NCBI RefSeq assembly: GCF_001547895.1
Contig: NZ_AP014627.1
Span: forward strand, 3,165,501-3,229,500
DNA length: 64,000 bases
Source: Pseudomonas sp. Os17
Lineage (GTDB): Bacteria > Pseudomonadota > Gammaproteobacteria > Pseudomonadales > Pseudomonadaceae
Direction of reading: 5' to 3'
Under the pieces are notes generated by a model. The model saw only the letters and a program-made list of their open reading frames with translations. It did not search any database and was not told the origin of the DNA. A program made the position numbers and the translations under genes. Below, piece by piece: positions 8,834 to 17,900 of this stretch; position 1 is the first letter of the stretch; each line of letters starts with the position of its first letter.

Positions 8834-9871
8834 ATGCCGCACTCGCTGGATATCACCGCACTACCGATTCTGGACCTGAGCCAACTGGAGGCGAGCCAGG
8901 AACAGCGCCAGGCGTTTTTGCTCAACCTGCGCCAGGCCGCGCGGGACGTCGGCTTCTTCTACCTCACCGGGCATGGCATCGACAGCGATCTGCTGCGCCG
9001 GGTGCAGGAGCAGGCCCGGGCATTCTTCGCCTTGCCCGAGGCCGACAAGGCCGCCGTGGGAATGATCCACTCGCCGCATTTTCGCGGCTACAACCGCGCG
9101 GCTTCGGAGATTACCCGCGGCCAGCCGGACCTGCGCGAGCAGTTCGATCTGGGAGCCGAACGCCAGGCCCTGCCGCTGGACCCCGACAGCCCGCCCTGGG
9201 CGCGCCTGCAAGGGCCCAACCAGTGGCCGGCGCAGCTGCCGCAACTCAAGCCGTTGCTGCTGGAGTGGCAGCAGGCAATGACCCGCATGTCCCTGCGGCT
9301 GCTGCGCGCTTTCGCCCAGGCCCTGTCCCTGCCGGAGCAGGCGTTCGACCCTCTGTACGGTGCACGGCCCAATGAACACATCAAGCTGATCCGCTACCCC
9401 GGCCGCGCTGCGGGGCAAAGCAACCAGGGCGTCGGCGCGCACAAGGACTCCGGGTTTCTCAGCTTTCTGCTGCAGGACCAGCAGGCCGGCCTGCAGGTGG
9501 AGGTGGAAGAGGGCCGCTGGATCGATGCACCGCCCCGGGACAACACCCTGGTGGTGAACATCGGCGAACTGCTGGAACTGGCCACCCACGGCTACCTGCG
9601 CGCCACGGTGCACCGGGTGCTGTCGCCGCCGGCGGACCGCGAGCGGCTGTCCATCGCCTTCTTTCTGGGGGCCCAACTCGATGCCCGGGTGCCGCTGTAC
9701 CCCTTGCCCGAGGCGCTGCGACAGGAGGCCCGGGGCCCGGCCAGCGACCCCCACAACCCGCTGTTTCGCGACGTCGGCTGGAACTACCTCAAGGGCCGCC
9801 TGCGCTCGCACCCCGACGTGGCCCAGCGTTACTACGCCGATGTCCTGATACCCAAGGCCCTGAGCGCCTGA
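8834..9871 (+). CDS. 2-oxoglutarate/Fe(II)-dependent oxygenase, isopenicillin N synthase family
   Basis: Predicted cytoplasmic non-haem iron oxygenase of 345 residues. The N-terminal DIOX_N region carries PILDLSQLE and RDVGFFYLTGHGI. The iron-binding HxD is in GAHKDSGFLSFLL and the distal His in ATVHRVLSP. The RxS that binds 2-oxoglutarate is in RERLSIAFFL. AGGGGAGTG precedes the ATG. The gene is 30 bases upstream of a MetQNI-type importer in the same direction, so it probably oxidises the imported compound, for example releasing sulfur from an organosulfur substrate. That role is inference; the family also includes many unrelated hydroxylases. Confidence 0.93.
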   Translation: MPHSLDITALPILDLSQLEASQEQRQAFLLNLRQAARDVGFFYLTGHGIDSDLLRRVQEQARAFFALPEADKAAVGMIHSPHFRGYNRAASEITRGQPDLREQFDLGAERQALPLDPDSPPWARLQGPNQWPAQLPQLKPLLLEWQQAMTRMSLRLLRAFAQALSLPEQAFDPLYGARPNEHIKLIRYPGRAAGQSNQGVGAHKDSGFLSFLLQDQQAGLQVEVEEGRWIDAPPRDNTLVVNIGELLELATHGYLRATVHRVLSPPADRERLSIAFFLGAQLDARVPLYPLPEALRQEARGPASDPHNPLFRDVGWNYLKGRLRSHPDVAQRYYADVLIPKALSA

Positions 9872-9901
9872 CCCTCATTCGTCGAACCAAGGATGATTGC
9901 C

Positions 9902-10711
9902 ATGCTGAAGACCCCCCTGTTTGCCCTGGCGCTGCTGGTCAGCCTGGGACACACCCTGCCGGCCAGCGCCGCGCAACCGTTGCGGGTGGCCGCCGATCCG
10001 GTGCCCCACGCGCAGATCCTCGCCTATGTGCAGAAGCTCGACCCGCAACTGCAACTGAAGATCATCGAGATCCCCAACGGCGTGAACTCCAACGAACTGC
10101 TGGCCCACGGCGACGTGGACGCCAACTACTTCCAGCACCTGCCGTATCTCAAGTCCCAGGAACAGGCGCTGGGCCAGCCGTTCGCGGTGGCCGCCAGCGT
10201 GCATATCGAGCCTCTGGGCATCTACTCCCGGCGGCACCAGAACTTCGACCAGGTGCCTCAGGGCGGCAGCGTGGCGGTGCCCAACAATGTCACCAACCTC
10301 AGCCGCGCCCTGTACCTGTTGCAGAGTTACCAGCTGATCCGCCTCAAGCCCGGTTTCAGCGACCCGGCCCGGGACCAGGCCACCCCCAAGGACATCGCCG
10401 ACAACCCGAAGCAGCTGAAAATCCTCGAAATCGAATCACCGCAGATACCCCGGGCCCTGGAGGACGTGGACCTGGCCGTGATCAACGGCAACTACGCGCT
10501 GGAAGCCGGACTGGTGCCGGCCAAGGACGCCCTGGGGCTGGAGAAGGCCGAGCACAACCCTTACGCCAACATCCTGGTGACCACCCCCAACCTGCAGGAC
10601 GACCCGCGCATCCGCCAGTTGGCCAATGACCTCAATTCACCGGAAGTGGCCCGATACATCAGTGAAACCTACTCGGGCTCGGTGATCCCGGTCGCGGGCC
10701 GCCAGCCATGA
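9902..10711 (+). CDS. metQ: MetQ/NlpA-family ABC transporter binding protein
   Basis: Periplasmic solute-binding protein of the methionine (MetQ/NlpA) class, 269 residues from the ATG at 9902, which has AAGG nine bases upstream; an ATG at 9893 is too close to that site. The leader ([19 protein letters not shown]) ends in a signal peptidase I site and has no lipobox Cys, so unlike classical NlpA it should be soluble. The mature part has [13 protein letters not shown] and [14 protein letters not shown], typical of the family. Its stop overlaps the ATPase start by four bases. Methionine is the family ligand; with an oxygenase upstream another sulfur compound is equally likely. Confidence 0.92.
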   Translation: MLKTPLFALALLVSLGHTLPASAAQPLRVAADPVPHAQILAYVQKLDPQLQLKIIEIPNGVNSNELLAHGDVDANYFQHLPYLKSQEQALGQPFAVAASVHIEPLGIYSRRHQNFDQVPQGGSVAVPNNVTNLSRALYLLQSYQLIRLKPGFSDPARDQATPKDIADNPKQLKILEIESPQIPRALEDVDLAVINGNYALEAGLVPAKDALGLEKAEHNPYANILVTTPNLQDDPRIRQLANDLNSPEVARYISETYSGSVIPVAGRQP

Positions 10712-11685
10712 TCCAGGTGGAGCAGGTCAGCAAAGTCTATGGCAAGGGCCAGCCTCCGGCCCTGGATCGGGTTTCACTGACGGTTCCCGACGGCGCGGTG
10801 TACGGCATTCTCGGCCGCAGCGGTGCCGGCAAGTCGACCCTGCTGCGTTGCCTGAACCTGCTGGAGCGTCCCAGCAGCGGGCGCATCCTGATCGATGGCC
10901 AGGACCTCGGCGCATTGTCCGAGGGCTCGTTGCGCCGGCAGCGCCAGGGCATCGGCATGATCTTCCAGGGTTTCAACCTGCTGCATTCGCGCACGGTCGA
11001 GGACAACGTCGCGGTGCCCCTGGAAATCGCCGGCCTGGCCAAGCCGCAACGCCAGGCCCGGGTCCTGGAACTGCTGGACCTGGTGGGGTTGAGCGACAAG
11101 GCCCGGGCCTTTCCTTCCCAACTGTCCGGCGGCCAGAAGCAGCGGGTCGGGATTGCCCGGGCCCTGGCGGCGCGGCCTCGCTATCTGCTGTCGGATGAAG
11201 CCACCAGCGCCCTGGACCCGGAAACCACCGCCTCGATCCTGCAACTGCTGGCCCACATCAACCGCGAGCTGGGGCTGACCATCGTGCTGATCACCCACGA
11301 ACTGGCGGTGGTCAAGGCCATCTGCAGCCACGCCGCTTCCCTGGCCCAGGGCCGGTTGCTGGAGAGCGGCCCGATCGGCCAATTGCTCGCGGACCCGCAA
11401 TCGGCACTGGGCCGTGCCTTGCTGCCGGGCTACAACCTGCCGTTCAACGCTAGCCAGCCCGAAGCCGAACTGACCTTTTTCGATAACCAGCGCGCCGCGC
11501 CGCTGTTGCAGCAACTGAGTCGCCAGCAGGGGCTGCCACTCAAGGTGCTGGCCGCTGGTGTCGAGTCCGTGGGCGGCCAGCGGGTAGGGCGCCTGCGCAT
11601 CGCCGCCGCCCCCGCCGATGCCGGCAAATTCCAACAACTGCTGACGGCCCTGGCCCAGCGAGGGATTCGGAGTGAACGCCTGTGA
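10708..11685 (+). CDS. metN: MetN-type ABC transporter ATPase with NIL domain
   Basis: ATPase of the D/L-methionine type importer, 325 residues. Walker A is GRSGAGKST, the Q-loop FQGFN, the signature LSGGQKQR and Walker [11 protein letters not shown], where the usual Cys of LLCDEATS is Ser. The H-loop is ITHELAV. The last 80 residues or so form a NIL (ligand-sensing) domain with [17 protein letters not shown], the feature that separates MetN from other importer ATPases; in E. coli it mediates trans-inhibition by methionine. ATGA overlaps with both neighbours show tight coupling in the metQ-metN-metI order. Confidence 0.94.
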   Translation: MIQVEQVSKVYGKGQPPALDRVSLTVPDGAVYGILGRSGAGKSTLLRCLNLLERPSSGRILIDGQDLGALSEGSLRRQRQGIGMIFQGFNLLHSRTVEDNVAVPLEIAGLAKPQRQARVLELLDLVGLSDKARAFPSQLSGGQKQRVGIARALAARPRYLLSDEATSALDPETTASILQLLAHINRELGLTIVLITHELAVVKAICSHAASLAQGRLLESGPIGQLLADPQSALGRALLPGYNLPFNASQPEAELTFFDNQRAAPLLQQLSRQQGLPLKVLAAGVESVGGQRVGRLRIAAAPADAGKFQQLLTALAQRGIRSERL

Positions 11686-12353
11686 ACCGCAGCCTCGATT
11701 GGCCGGAGCTGGCGCAACTGCTGCTCACCGCCACCGGCGAAACCCTGTACATGGTGTTCCTGGCCTCGCTGTTCACCCTGTTGATCGGCCTGCCCCTGGG
11801 GGTGTTGCTGTTCGTCAGCCGCCCGGGCGGCCTGCGGCCCATGCCCCGACTCAATCGCCTGCTGGGCGCCCTGGTCAATCTGGGACGCTCCCTGCCTTTC
11901 GTGGTGCTGCTGATTGCCCTGATCCCCCTGACCCGGCTGGTGGTGGGCACGACCCTGGGCAGCACCGCGGCGGTGGTGCCGATCACCATTGGCGCCTTTC
12001 CGTTTTTTGCACGGATCGTCGAGAACGCCCTGGATGAAGTGGACAAGGGCCGGATCGAGGCGATCCTGGCCATGGGCGGGCATATCGGCCACGTGATCTT
12101 CAAGGCCCTGCTGCCGGAAGCCTTGCCGGCGCTGCTGGCCGGATTGACCCTGACCCTGGTGATGCTGATCGGCTTCTCTTCCATGGCCGGGGTGATCGGC
12201 GGCGGAGGCCTGGGGGATCTGGCGATCCGCTACGGCTATCAGCGCTTCAACAACCAGATCATGGTGGCTACGGTGCTGATCCTGGTGCTGCTGGTCCAGG
12301 GGGTGCAGAGCGCCGGCGACCGGCTGGTGCGGGCCCTGGCCCATCGGCGCTGA
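11682..12353 (+). CDS. metI: MetI-type ABC transporter permease
   Basis: Inner-membrane permease of the methionine importer class, 223 residues with about five membrane segments. The coupling EAA-like loop is around [28 protein letters not shown], and the family motif [17 protein letters not shown] is present near the C-terminus. Translation begins at a GTG that overlaps the metN stop by four bases. It is last in the oxygenase-metQ-metN-metI run and ends 20 bases from the convergent AraC gene. Confidence 0.93.
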   Translation: MNRSLDWPELAQLLLTATGETLYMVFLASLFTLLIGLPLGVLLFVSRPGGLRPMPRLNRLLGALVNLGRSLPFVVLLIALIPLTRLVVGTTLGSTAAVVPITIGAFPFFARIVENALDEVDKGRIEAILAMGGHIGHVIFKALLPEALPALLAGLTLTLVMLIGFSSMAGVIGGGGLGDLAIRYGYQRFNNQIMVATVLILVLLVQGVQSAGDRLVRALAHRR

Positions 12354-12373
12354 GTCCGACGCGAAAGGGCGCT

Positions 12374-13285
12374 TCAGCGTCCTTCATGCTGCTTGCGATA
12401 GGCCCCCGGCTGCAGCCCCACCGCCTTGGTGAAGGCCCGGGTGAACGCGGCAATCGACTGATAGCCCACCGCGGCCCCCACTTGTTCCACCGTCTGGTTG
12501 GCCTTGAGCAGCTGGCAGGCATGGCGCATGCGCAGGGCCAGCAGCACCTGTCCCGGCGATTGCCCGGCCAGTTCATTGAAACGCTTGAAAAACGCCGAGC
12601 GCGACAGCCCGGTGAACGCCGCCATGCTTTCCAGGGGCCAGGCCTGGCCAGGGTGCTGGATCAACTGCTCCAGCAACGGGGCGAACCCCGGATGCCGGGC
12701 CAGGGCCACCAGGCCGCCGAGGTCCTGGTTGTCACTGACCTGCTGGCGCAACACATAGAGAAACAGCAGGTGGCTGAGGCGCTCCAGCAGTGCCGACGAG
12801 GGCGCGGGAGCGCGTTGGCACTCATCGAGAATCAGCTGGAACAGCGCCCGGGCAGCGTTCAGCGACGGATCGCCGGCTCGCAGCACCAGCCAGCCCGGCA
12901 GACCCTCGATGATCAGCGACGACAACCCGGGCTTGAAATGAAAGAAACCGCACACCAGCCCGACCCCATCCTGGGCGCCGGCATCCAGGGCGCTCATGGC
13001 GATGCGTGGCAGTTGCTGCGCCACTTCAGGCTGCGGGGCGCTGGACAGTCGATAGCCCAGATCCCGCAGCAGGAACACCGCATCTCCGGCGTTCAGGCGC
13101 AGGGGCTCGGGCACGCCGTCGATATGCAGCCAGCAATGGCCCTGCACGATCAGGTGGAAACTGGCCCGGGCCAGCCCCTGGGTGCTGGCGTGCCAGCCAC
13201 CGCAGTAGCGCCCGACATGAAACAGGCTGGCGTCCAGTTCCAGGCTTTCTAATAACCAATCGACCAAGGGGCTTGATGAAATCAT
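12374..13285 (-). CDS. AraC-family regulator with N-terminal cupin
   Basis: A 303-residue transcription factor. The N-terminal half is a cupin-like sensor (FHLIVQGHCWLHIDG; LNAGDAVFLLRDLGYRL) of the AraC_binding/cupin_6 type. The C-terminal third is a double helix-turn-helix with ESMAAFTGLSRSAFFKRF and QVGAAVGYQSIAAFTRAFTKAVG. It is divergent from the AhpD-like gene at 13390, with about 100 bases between, and convergent with metI. By position it probably controls the 13.4-17.8 kb operon. The effector is unknown. Confidence 0.93.
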   Translation of the reverse strand: MISSSPLVDWLLESLELDASLFHVGRYCGGWHASTQGLARASFHLIVQGHCWLHIDGVPEPLRLNAGDAVFLLRDLGYRLSSAPQPEVAQQLPRIAMSALDAGAQDGVGLVCGFFHFKPGLSSLIIEGLPGWLVLRAGDPSLNAARALFQLILDECQRAPAPSSALLERLSHLLFLYVLRQQVSDNQDLGGLVALARHPGFAPLLEQLIQHPGQAWPLESMAAFTGLSRSAFFKRFNELAGQSPGQVLLALRMRHACQLLKANQTVEQVGAAVGYQSIAAFTRAFTKAVGLQPGAYRKQHEGR

Positions 13286-13322
13286 CTAAGGGAAACACTC
13301 AGGAGCAAGTAATCGCTACTTT

Positions 13323-13342
13323 AGAATATGGATCGGAATTCT
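13323..13342. promoter_or_regulatory. Possible operator between divergent AraC and AhpD-like genes
   Basis: In the 104-base divergent gap an AT-rich stretch carries AGAAT (13323-13327) and the inverted copy ATTCT (13338-13342), in the wider context TTAGAAT-N10-ATTCTTA. The centre-to-centre spacing of about 15 bases is compatible with a dimeric regulator, most simply the adjacent AraC protein. A short dyad like this can occur by chance. Confidence 0.3.
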
Positions 13343-13389
13343 TATAACCAACAGACTTGACGCACACCTACACAGCAGGAGTCCACTCC

Positions 13390-13950
13390 ATGTCCCGCGT
13401 CACTCTACACACCTTGCACACTGCCCCAGAAGCGGCCCGGCCATTTCTTGAAAACGCCCAGAAGAATTCCGGCTACATTCCCAACCTGCTGGGCATCCTG
13501 GCCAATGCCCCGGCGGCCCTGGAAACCTACGTCACCGTCTCGGGCCTCAACGCCAAGGCTGATCTGAGCCTGGCGGAGCGGGAAGTGGTGCAGTTGATCG
13601 CCGCCACCACCCATGGTTGCGATTTCTGTGTCGCAGGTCATACCGCGGTGGCCCTGAACAAGGCCAGACTCCCCGATCCGGTGGTCAGTGCGCTGCGCGA
13701 GCAGAGCACCCTGCCCGAAGCCCGGCTGGAAGCCCTGGCGGCCTTTGCCCGGGAAGTGATCGCCACCCGCGGCAAGGTCGACGAAGCGGCGTATGCCCGG
13801 TTCAAGGCCGCAGGCTACAGCGAGGGCAATGCCCTGGAAGTGATCCTGGGCATCAGTCTGGCGACCCTGTGCAACTTCGCCAACGTGTTCGCCGGGACCG
13901 AACTGAACCCCGAGCTGGCCCAGTATCGCTGGTCGGCCCAGGGTCAATGA
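13390..13950 (+). CDS. AhpD-like / carboxymuconolactone decarboxylase family protein
   Basis: A 186-residue alkylhydroperoxidase AhpD-fold protein. The redox motif is intact: a Glu in AEREVVQLIAATTHGCDFC, the CxxC pair and the following His in CVAGH. Such proteins reduce peroxides or act as thiol-disulfide partners. AGGAG lies about eight bases before the ATG at 13390; an upstream in-frame start at 13357 lacks a good site. It leads the operon that continues with a flavin acyl-CoA-dehydrogenase-like enzyme and an ABC importer. A plausible role is protection from peroxide made by that flavoenzyme; this is inferred from context only. Confidence 0.92.
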   Translation: MSRVTLHTLHTAPEAARPFLENAQKNSGYIPNLLGILANAPAALETYVTVSGLNAKADLSLAEREVVQLIAATTHGCDFCVAGHTAVALNKARLPDPVVSALREQSTLPEARLEALAAFAREVIATRGKVDEAAYARFKAAGYSEGNALEVILGISLATLCNFANVFAGTELNPELAQYRWSAQGQ

Positions 13951-13998
13951 TTCAAGGCGCCGGTTATCCAACGGCGCCCCCTTCAAGGAGAAAACCAC

Positions 13999-15066
13999 AT
14001 GCTCAGTGCGCACTTGAGTGAATGGCTGGATGCCCAGGCCCAGGCGCTGGACCAGGGTCACTGCGATCCTCAGCAGGTACTCGCTCGACTGGCCGGGGCC
14101 GACGTGCTGCGGGTCGGCATCGACCAGGAACTGGGAGGCAGCGGCGGCGAACTGACCGATGCCCTGGAAGTCATGGCCGCGGTGGCCAGTCACTCCCTGG
14201 CGGCCGCCTTCGTGTTCTGGGGCCAGCGGGCCTTTATCGAATACCTGCTGCACAGTCCCAACCAGGCGCTGCGCGAGCGCTTGCTGCCCTCGTTGCTCAG
14301 TGGCGAGCTGGCCGGGGCCACCGGGCTGTCCAACGCCATGAAGTTCCTGTCCGGGATCGAGGCGCTGCAAGTCAAGGCGCGGGACCACGGCCAGGGCTGG
14401 AGCCTCAACGGCCGCCTGCACTGGGTCACCAACCTGCGCAAGAGCGGTTTTGTGGTGGCGGCGGCCATCGAGCACGAGGAGGGCGGTGCGCCCTTTATCC
14501 TGGCACTCCCCGATGCCTTGCCCGGGCTGCAGCGCTCCGACGACCTGCAACTGATGGGCTTGCAATCGAGCAACACCGCGGCCCTGGACTTGAGTCAGGT
14601 GCAGGTTCCGCGAGACTGGCTGCTGCACGAGGACGCCCGAGTTTTCCTGCCGGCGGTGCGCCCGGCCTTCCTCGGCCTGCAATGCGCCCTGGCCATCGGT
14701 CTGGCGCGTCGCGCCCTGAGCGAGGTGCAGCAGCACCTCGGTGGCTCCCGCTCGGTGCTCCAGGAGCCGTTGCAGGAGCAACGCCAGCAGCTGGAACACA
14801 GCGTCGACGAGCTCAAGAGCGGCTTGCTCGACGGGCGTTTCCTGAGCCAGCCGGCGGCGCTGTTCCGGGTGCGCATCGCCCTGGCCGAAGCCGCCGCCAA
14901 CGCCGTGCAGCTGGAGTTGCAGGCCAGTGGCGGCAAGGCCTACCTGAGCGAGTTCGGCAGCGGTTTCGCCCGGCGCTGGCGCGAATCGGCCTTCGTGCCC
15001 ATCGTCACCCCGAGCCTGGTGCAACTGCGCGCCGAACTGCAACGCCAAGGGCGGAGCGCGGCATGA
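13999..15066 (+). CDS. Acyl-CoA-dehydrogenase-fold flavoprotein (possible desulfurising monooxygenase)
   Basis: A 355-residue flavoprotein of the acyl-CoA dehydrogenase superfamily. Family features include VGIDQELGGSGGE, a flavin-binding GATGLSNAMKF region, LNGRLHWVTNLRKSG and the C-terminal helical domain. It is shorter than a standard dehydrogenase (about 380) and no catalytic Glu is obvious. Relatives such as DszC and SfnB-type proteins are FMNH2-dependent oxygenases of organosulfur compounds, which fits its place inside a sulfonate-type ABC operon. AAGGAG precedes the ATG by seven to eight bases and its stop overlaps the next start (ATGA). Confidence 0.85.
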   Translation: MLSAHLSEWLDAQAQALDQGHCDPQQVLARLAGADVLRVGIDQELGGSGGELTDALEVMAAVASHSLAAAFVFWGQRAFIEYLLHSPNQALRERLLPSLLSGELAGATGLSNAMKFLSGIEALQVKARDHGQGWSLNGRLHWVTNLRKSGFVVAAAIEHEEGGAPFILALPDALPGLQRSDDLQLMGLQSSNTAALDLSQVQVPRDWLLHEDARVFLPAVRPAFLGLQCALAIGLARRALSEVQQHLGGSRSVLQEPLQEQRQQLEHSVDELKSGLLDGRFLSQPAALFRVRIALAEAAANAVQLELQASGGKAYLSEFGSGFARRWRESAFVPIVTPSLVQLRAELQRQGRSAA

Positions 15067-15902
15067 GTGGCGTGCTCGATGCCCGACAGATCAGCCTGGG
15101 CTACCCCGGGGCCGACGGCTGGCACGCGGTGCTGGAAGACTTCGACCTGCAATTGCACGCCGGCGAAGTGGTGTCGATCCTCGGCCCCAGCGGGGTGGGC
15201 AAGTCCAGCCTGCTGCGGGTCCTGGCCGGCTTGCAGCAACCGCACAAGGGCCGGGTCAGCCTGCTGGGCGAGGAGCTCAGCGGGCCCCATCCACGGGTCG
15301 CGGTGGCCTTTCAGGACCCCAGCCTGCTGCCCTGGCTGAACCTGGAACACAACGTCGCCTTCGGCCTGGACTTTGCCCGCCAGCCGCACCTGAGCCCGGC
15401 GCAGCGCCAGCAACGCGTCGATCAGGCGATTGCCGCGGTCGGCCTGGAGCAGGCCCGCCGGCGCTACCCGGCGCAGCTGTCCGGCGGCATGGCCCAGCGC
15501 ACCGCACTGGCCCGCTGCCTGGCGCGGCAGCCCCAGGTGTTGCTGCTGGATGAGCCCTTCGGCGCCCTGGACGAGGTGACCCGGGCCGACATGCAGCAAC
15601 TGCTGCTGCAGATCATCGGTCGGCAGCGCACCGCGGCGTTGCTGATCACCCACGACATCGACGAAGCCTTGCTGCTGTCCGATCGGGTCCTGCTACTGGG
15701 TCACAGCCCGGCGCGCACCCTCGGCCAGTGGTCCATCGACCTGCCGGCGCCGCGCGCCGAGCGGATCGAGGAGCTGGGCGCCCTGCGTATCGAGATTCTC
15801 AAGACCCTTCGGCGGGCGAGCCGCAATCCCTCAACTTCCCCATTGCCTGCACCGTCGGAGATTGACCATGTGCCTGGACGACTTCACTCACACTCGGCGT
15901 GA
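15063..15902 (+). CDS. SsuB/TauB-type ABC transporter ATPase
   Basis: Cytoplasmic ATPase of a nitrate/sulfonate/taurine-class importer, 279 residues. Walker A is GPSGVGKSS, the Q-loop FQDPSLLPWL (typical of Ssu/Tau/NrtD proteins), the signature LSGGMAQR, Walker B LLLDEPFGALD and the H-loop ITHDIDEALLL. It starts by a four-base overlap with the flavoprotein and its C-terminal tail overlaps the binding-protein start by 35 bases. Substrate cannot be read from the sequence. Confidence 0.94.
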   Translation: MSGVLDARQISLGYPGADGWHAVLEDFDLQLHAGEVVSILGPSGVGKSSLLRVLAGLQQPHKGRVSLLGEELSGPHPRVAVAFQDPSLLPWLNLEHNVAFGLDFARQPHLSPAQRQQRVDQAIAAVGLEQARRRYPAQLSGGMAQRTALARCLARQPQVLLLDEPFGALDEVTRADMQQLLLQIIGRQRTAALLITHDIDEALLLSDRVLLLGHSPARTLGQWSIDLPAPRAERIEELGALRIEILKTLRRASRNPSTSPLPAPSEIDHVPGRLHSHSA

Positions 15903-17067
15903 TTTTCTCAAACTCAGCGCGCTGCTGACCGCCGGCGGCGCCATGCCGCTGCTCAACAGCCTGCAGGTCCGCGCCGCCCAGGAGCCGGACGCGCCGGTGC
16001 GCATCGGCTACCTGCCGATCACCGACGCCACGCCGTTGCTGGTGGCCCACAACAACGGCCTGTTCGAGGCCGAAGGCATCAAGGCCGAGCGGCCGGTGCT
16101 GCTGCGCAGCTGGGCCCAGGTGATCGAGGCGTTCATTTCCGGCCAGGTCAATGTGATCCACCTGCTGTCGCCGATGACCGTCTGGGCCCGCTACGGCAGC
16201 CGGGTGCCGGCCAAGGTGGTGGCCTGGAACCACGTCGGCGGCTCCGGTTTGACCGTGGCCCCGGGCATTACCGAGATCAAGCAATTGGCGGGGCAGTCGG
16301 TGGCGATTCCGTTCTGGTACTCGATCCACAACGTGGTGGTGCAGCAACTGTTCCGTGACAACGGCCTGGTGCCGGTGAGCAAGGCCGCCGGCAGTGCCCT
16401 GGGGGCCAACGAGGTCAACCTGCTGGTGCTGCCGCCGTCGGACATGCCGCCGGCCCTGGCCAGCCAGCGGATCGCCGGCTACATCGTCGCCGAGCCGTTC
16501 AATGCCCTGGCCGAGGAACTCAAGGTCGGCCGGGTGCAGCGCTTCACCGGGGATGTCTGGCGCAACCACGCCTGCTGCGTGGTGTTCATGCACGAGCACG
16601 ACCTGAACAACCGCCCCGAGTGGTCGCAGAAGGTGGTCAACGCCATCGTCAAGGCCCAGCTGTGGACCCGCGACCACCGCGCCGAGGCCGCCCAGCTGCT
16701 GTCCAAGGACGGTGCCAACCGCTACACGCCCCATGCGCCCCAGGTGCTCAACCGGGTGCTGGCCCCGGCGGCCACGGACCGCGAGGCCTACCTGGCCAGC
16801 GGCGCGATCCGGCACAGCCACTGGGACGAGCAGCGCATCGACTTCCAGCCGTACCCGTTCCCCAGCTACACCCAAGAGCTGGTCAAGCGCCTCAAGGACA
16901 CCCTGATCGAGGGCGACAAGGGTTTTCTCGCCGGCCTCGATCCGGCGCACACCGCCCAGGACCTGGTGGACGAGCGCTTCGTGCGCAACGCCATCGCCGC
17001 CGTCGGCGGGCTCAAGGCCTTCGGCCTGGCGGACAGTTTCGAGCGTAGCGAGGAGTTCGGTCTCTGA
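15868..17067 (+). CDS. Tat-exported NMT1/SsuA-type ABC substrate-binding protein
   Basis: Periplasmic binding protein, 399 residues. The N-terminus carries a twin-arginine signal (TRRDFLKLSALL) and a cleavage region near VRAAQEP, so it is exported folded through Tat. The mature part has IGYLPITDATPLLVAHNNG, FISGQVNVIHLL, and VAEPFNALAEE, as in nitrate/sulfonate/taurine-type proteins. The ATG at 15868 is preferred because GGAG lies seven bases before it; a TTG six bases earlier is less likely. Tat export sometimes goes with a bound cofactor, which may be relevant to the ligand. The stop overlaps the permease start in TGATG. Confidence 0.93.
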   Translation: MCLDDFTHTRRDFLKLSALLTAGGAMPLLNSLQVRAAQEPDAPVRIGYLPITDATPLLVAHNNGLFEAEGIKAERPVLLRSWAQVIEAFISGQVNVIHLLSPMTVWARYGSRVPAKVVAWNHVGGSGLTVAPGITEIKQLAGQSVAIPFWYSIHNVVVQQLFRDNGLVPVSKAAGSALGANEVNLLVLPPSDMPPALASQRIAGYIVAEPFNALAEELKVGRVQRFTGDVWRNHACCVVFMHEHDLNNRPEWSQKVVNAIVKAQLWTRDHRAEAAQLLSKDGANRYTPHAPQVLNRVLAPAATDREAYLASGAIRHSHWDEQRIDFQPYPFPSYTQELVKRLKDTLIEGDKGFLAGLDPAHTAQDLVDERFVRNAIAAVGGLKAFGLADSFERSEEFGL

Positions 17068-17831
17068 TGGGCAAGCAACCTTCCTCCTTGAACCACTGGG
17101 TCCTGGGCCTGGCGGGGCTGGCGAGCCTGCTGCTGGCCTGGTGGCTGGGGGTGCACCTGCTGGGCGGTGGCAGCGGCCTGGCGGCGCGTTTCTCGCCCGA
17201 GGCCACCTTCGCCAGCCTGGTGGAACTGCTGGGGCGTGGCGAGCTGTATGAGCACGTGCTGGTGAGCCTCAAGCGCATCCTGGTGGGCCTGCTGCTGGCG
17301 CTGCTGATCGGCGTGCCCCTGGGCCTCTTGGTGGGCAGCTACCGGCACCTGGAAGCGGCCACCACCCCGGCGTTCCAGTTTCTGCGGATGATCTCGCCGC
17401 TGTCCTGGATGCCGGTGGTGGTGATGCTGATGGGCGTGGGCGACCAGCCGATCTACTTCCTCCTGGCGTTCGCCGCGCTGTGGCCGATCCTGCTCAACAC
17501 CGCGGCCGGCGTGCGCCAACTGGACCCGCGCTGGCTGCAATTGAGCCGCAGCCTCAGCGCCACCCGCTGGGAAACCCTGCGCAAGATCATCCTGCCGGGG
17601 ATCCTGGGGCACGTGCTGACCGGGGTGCGCCTGTCCATCGGCATCCTGTGGATCGTCCTGGTGCCCTGCGAAATGCTCGGGGTCAGCGCCGGCCTGGGCT
17701 ACTTCATCCTCGACACCCGGGACCGCCTGGCCTACTCGGAACTGATGGCCATGGTCCTGCTGATCGGCGTGCTGGGCTTTGCCCTCGACGCCCTGGCCCG
17801 CGGCCTGCACCGTCGCTGGTCCCACGCCTGA
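17067..17831 (+). CDS. SsuC/TauC-type ABC transporter permease
   Basis: Inner-membrane permease of 254 residues with about six membrane segments. The EAA-like coupling loop includes LQLSRSLSATRWETLRKIILPG. The family signature LGYFILDTRDRLAYSELMA near the C-terminus matches the nitrate/sulfonate/taurine class. It is last in the AhpD-like, flavoprotein, ATPase, binding protein, permease operon. No strong terminator was seen in the 69 bases before the convergent gene at 17901. Confidence 0.93.
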   Translation: MGKQPSSLNHWVLGLAGLASLLLAWWLGVHLLGGGSGLAARFSPEATFASLVELLGRGELYEHVLVSLKRILVGLLLALLIGVPLGLLVGSYRHLEAATTPAFQFLRMISPLSWMPVVVMLMGVGDQPIYFLLAFAALWPILLNTAAGVRQLDPRWLQLSRSLSATRWETLRKIILPGILGHVLTGVRLSIGILWIVLVPCEMLGVSAGLGYFILDTRDRLAYSELMAMVLLIGVLGFALDALARGLHRRWSHA

Positions 17832-17900
17832 GCCCGCAGCCAGGTGCAGGCGCAGTGATGACGAGAGCCTCTTGAAGCGGCGGCGCTCGTGGTCACGCCT

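Noticed and set aside
14022..15062. Upstream extension of the SsuB-type ATPase frame
   Set aside because: The ATPase frame stays open far upstream, but that part is Gly/Arg/Pro-rich shadow of the flavoprotein gene; the ATG at 15063 overlaps the upstream stop in the normal ATGA way.
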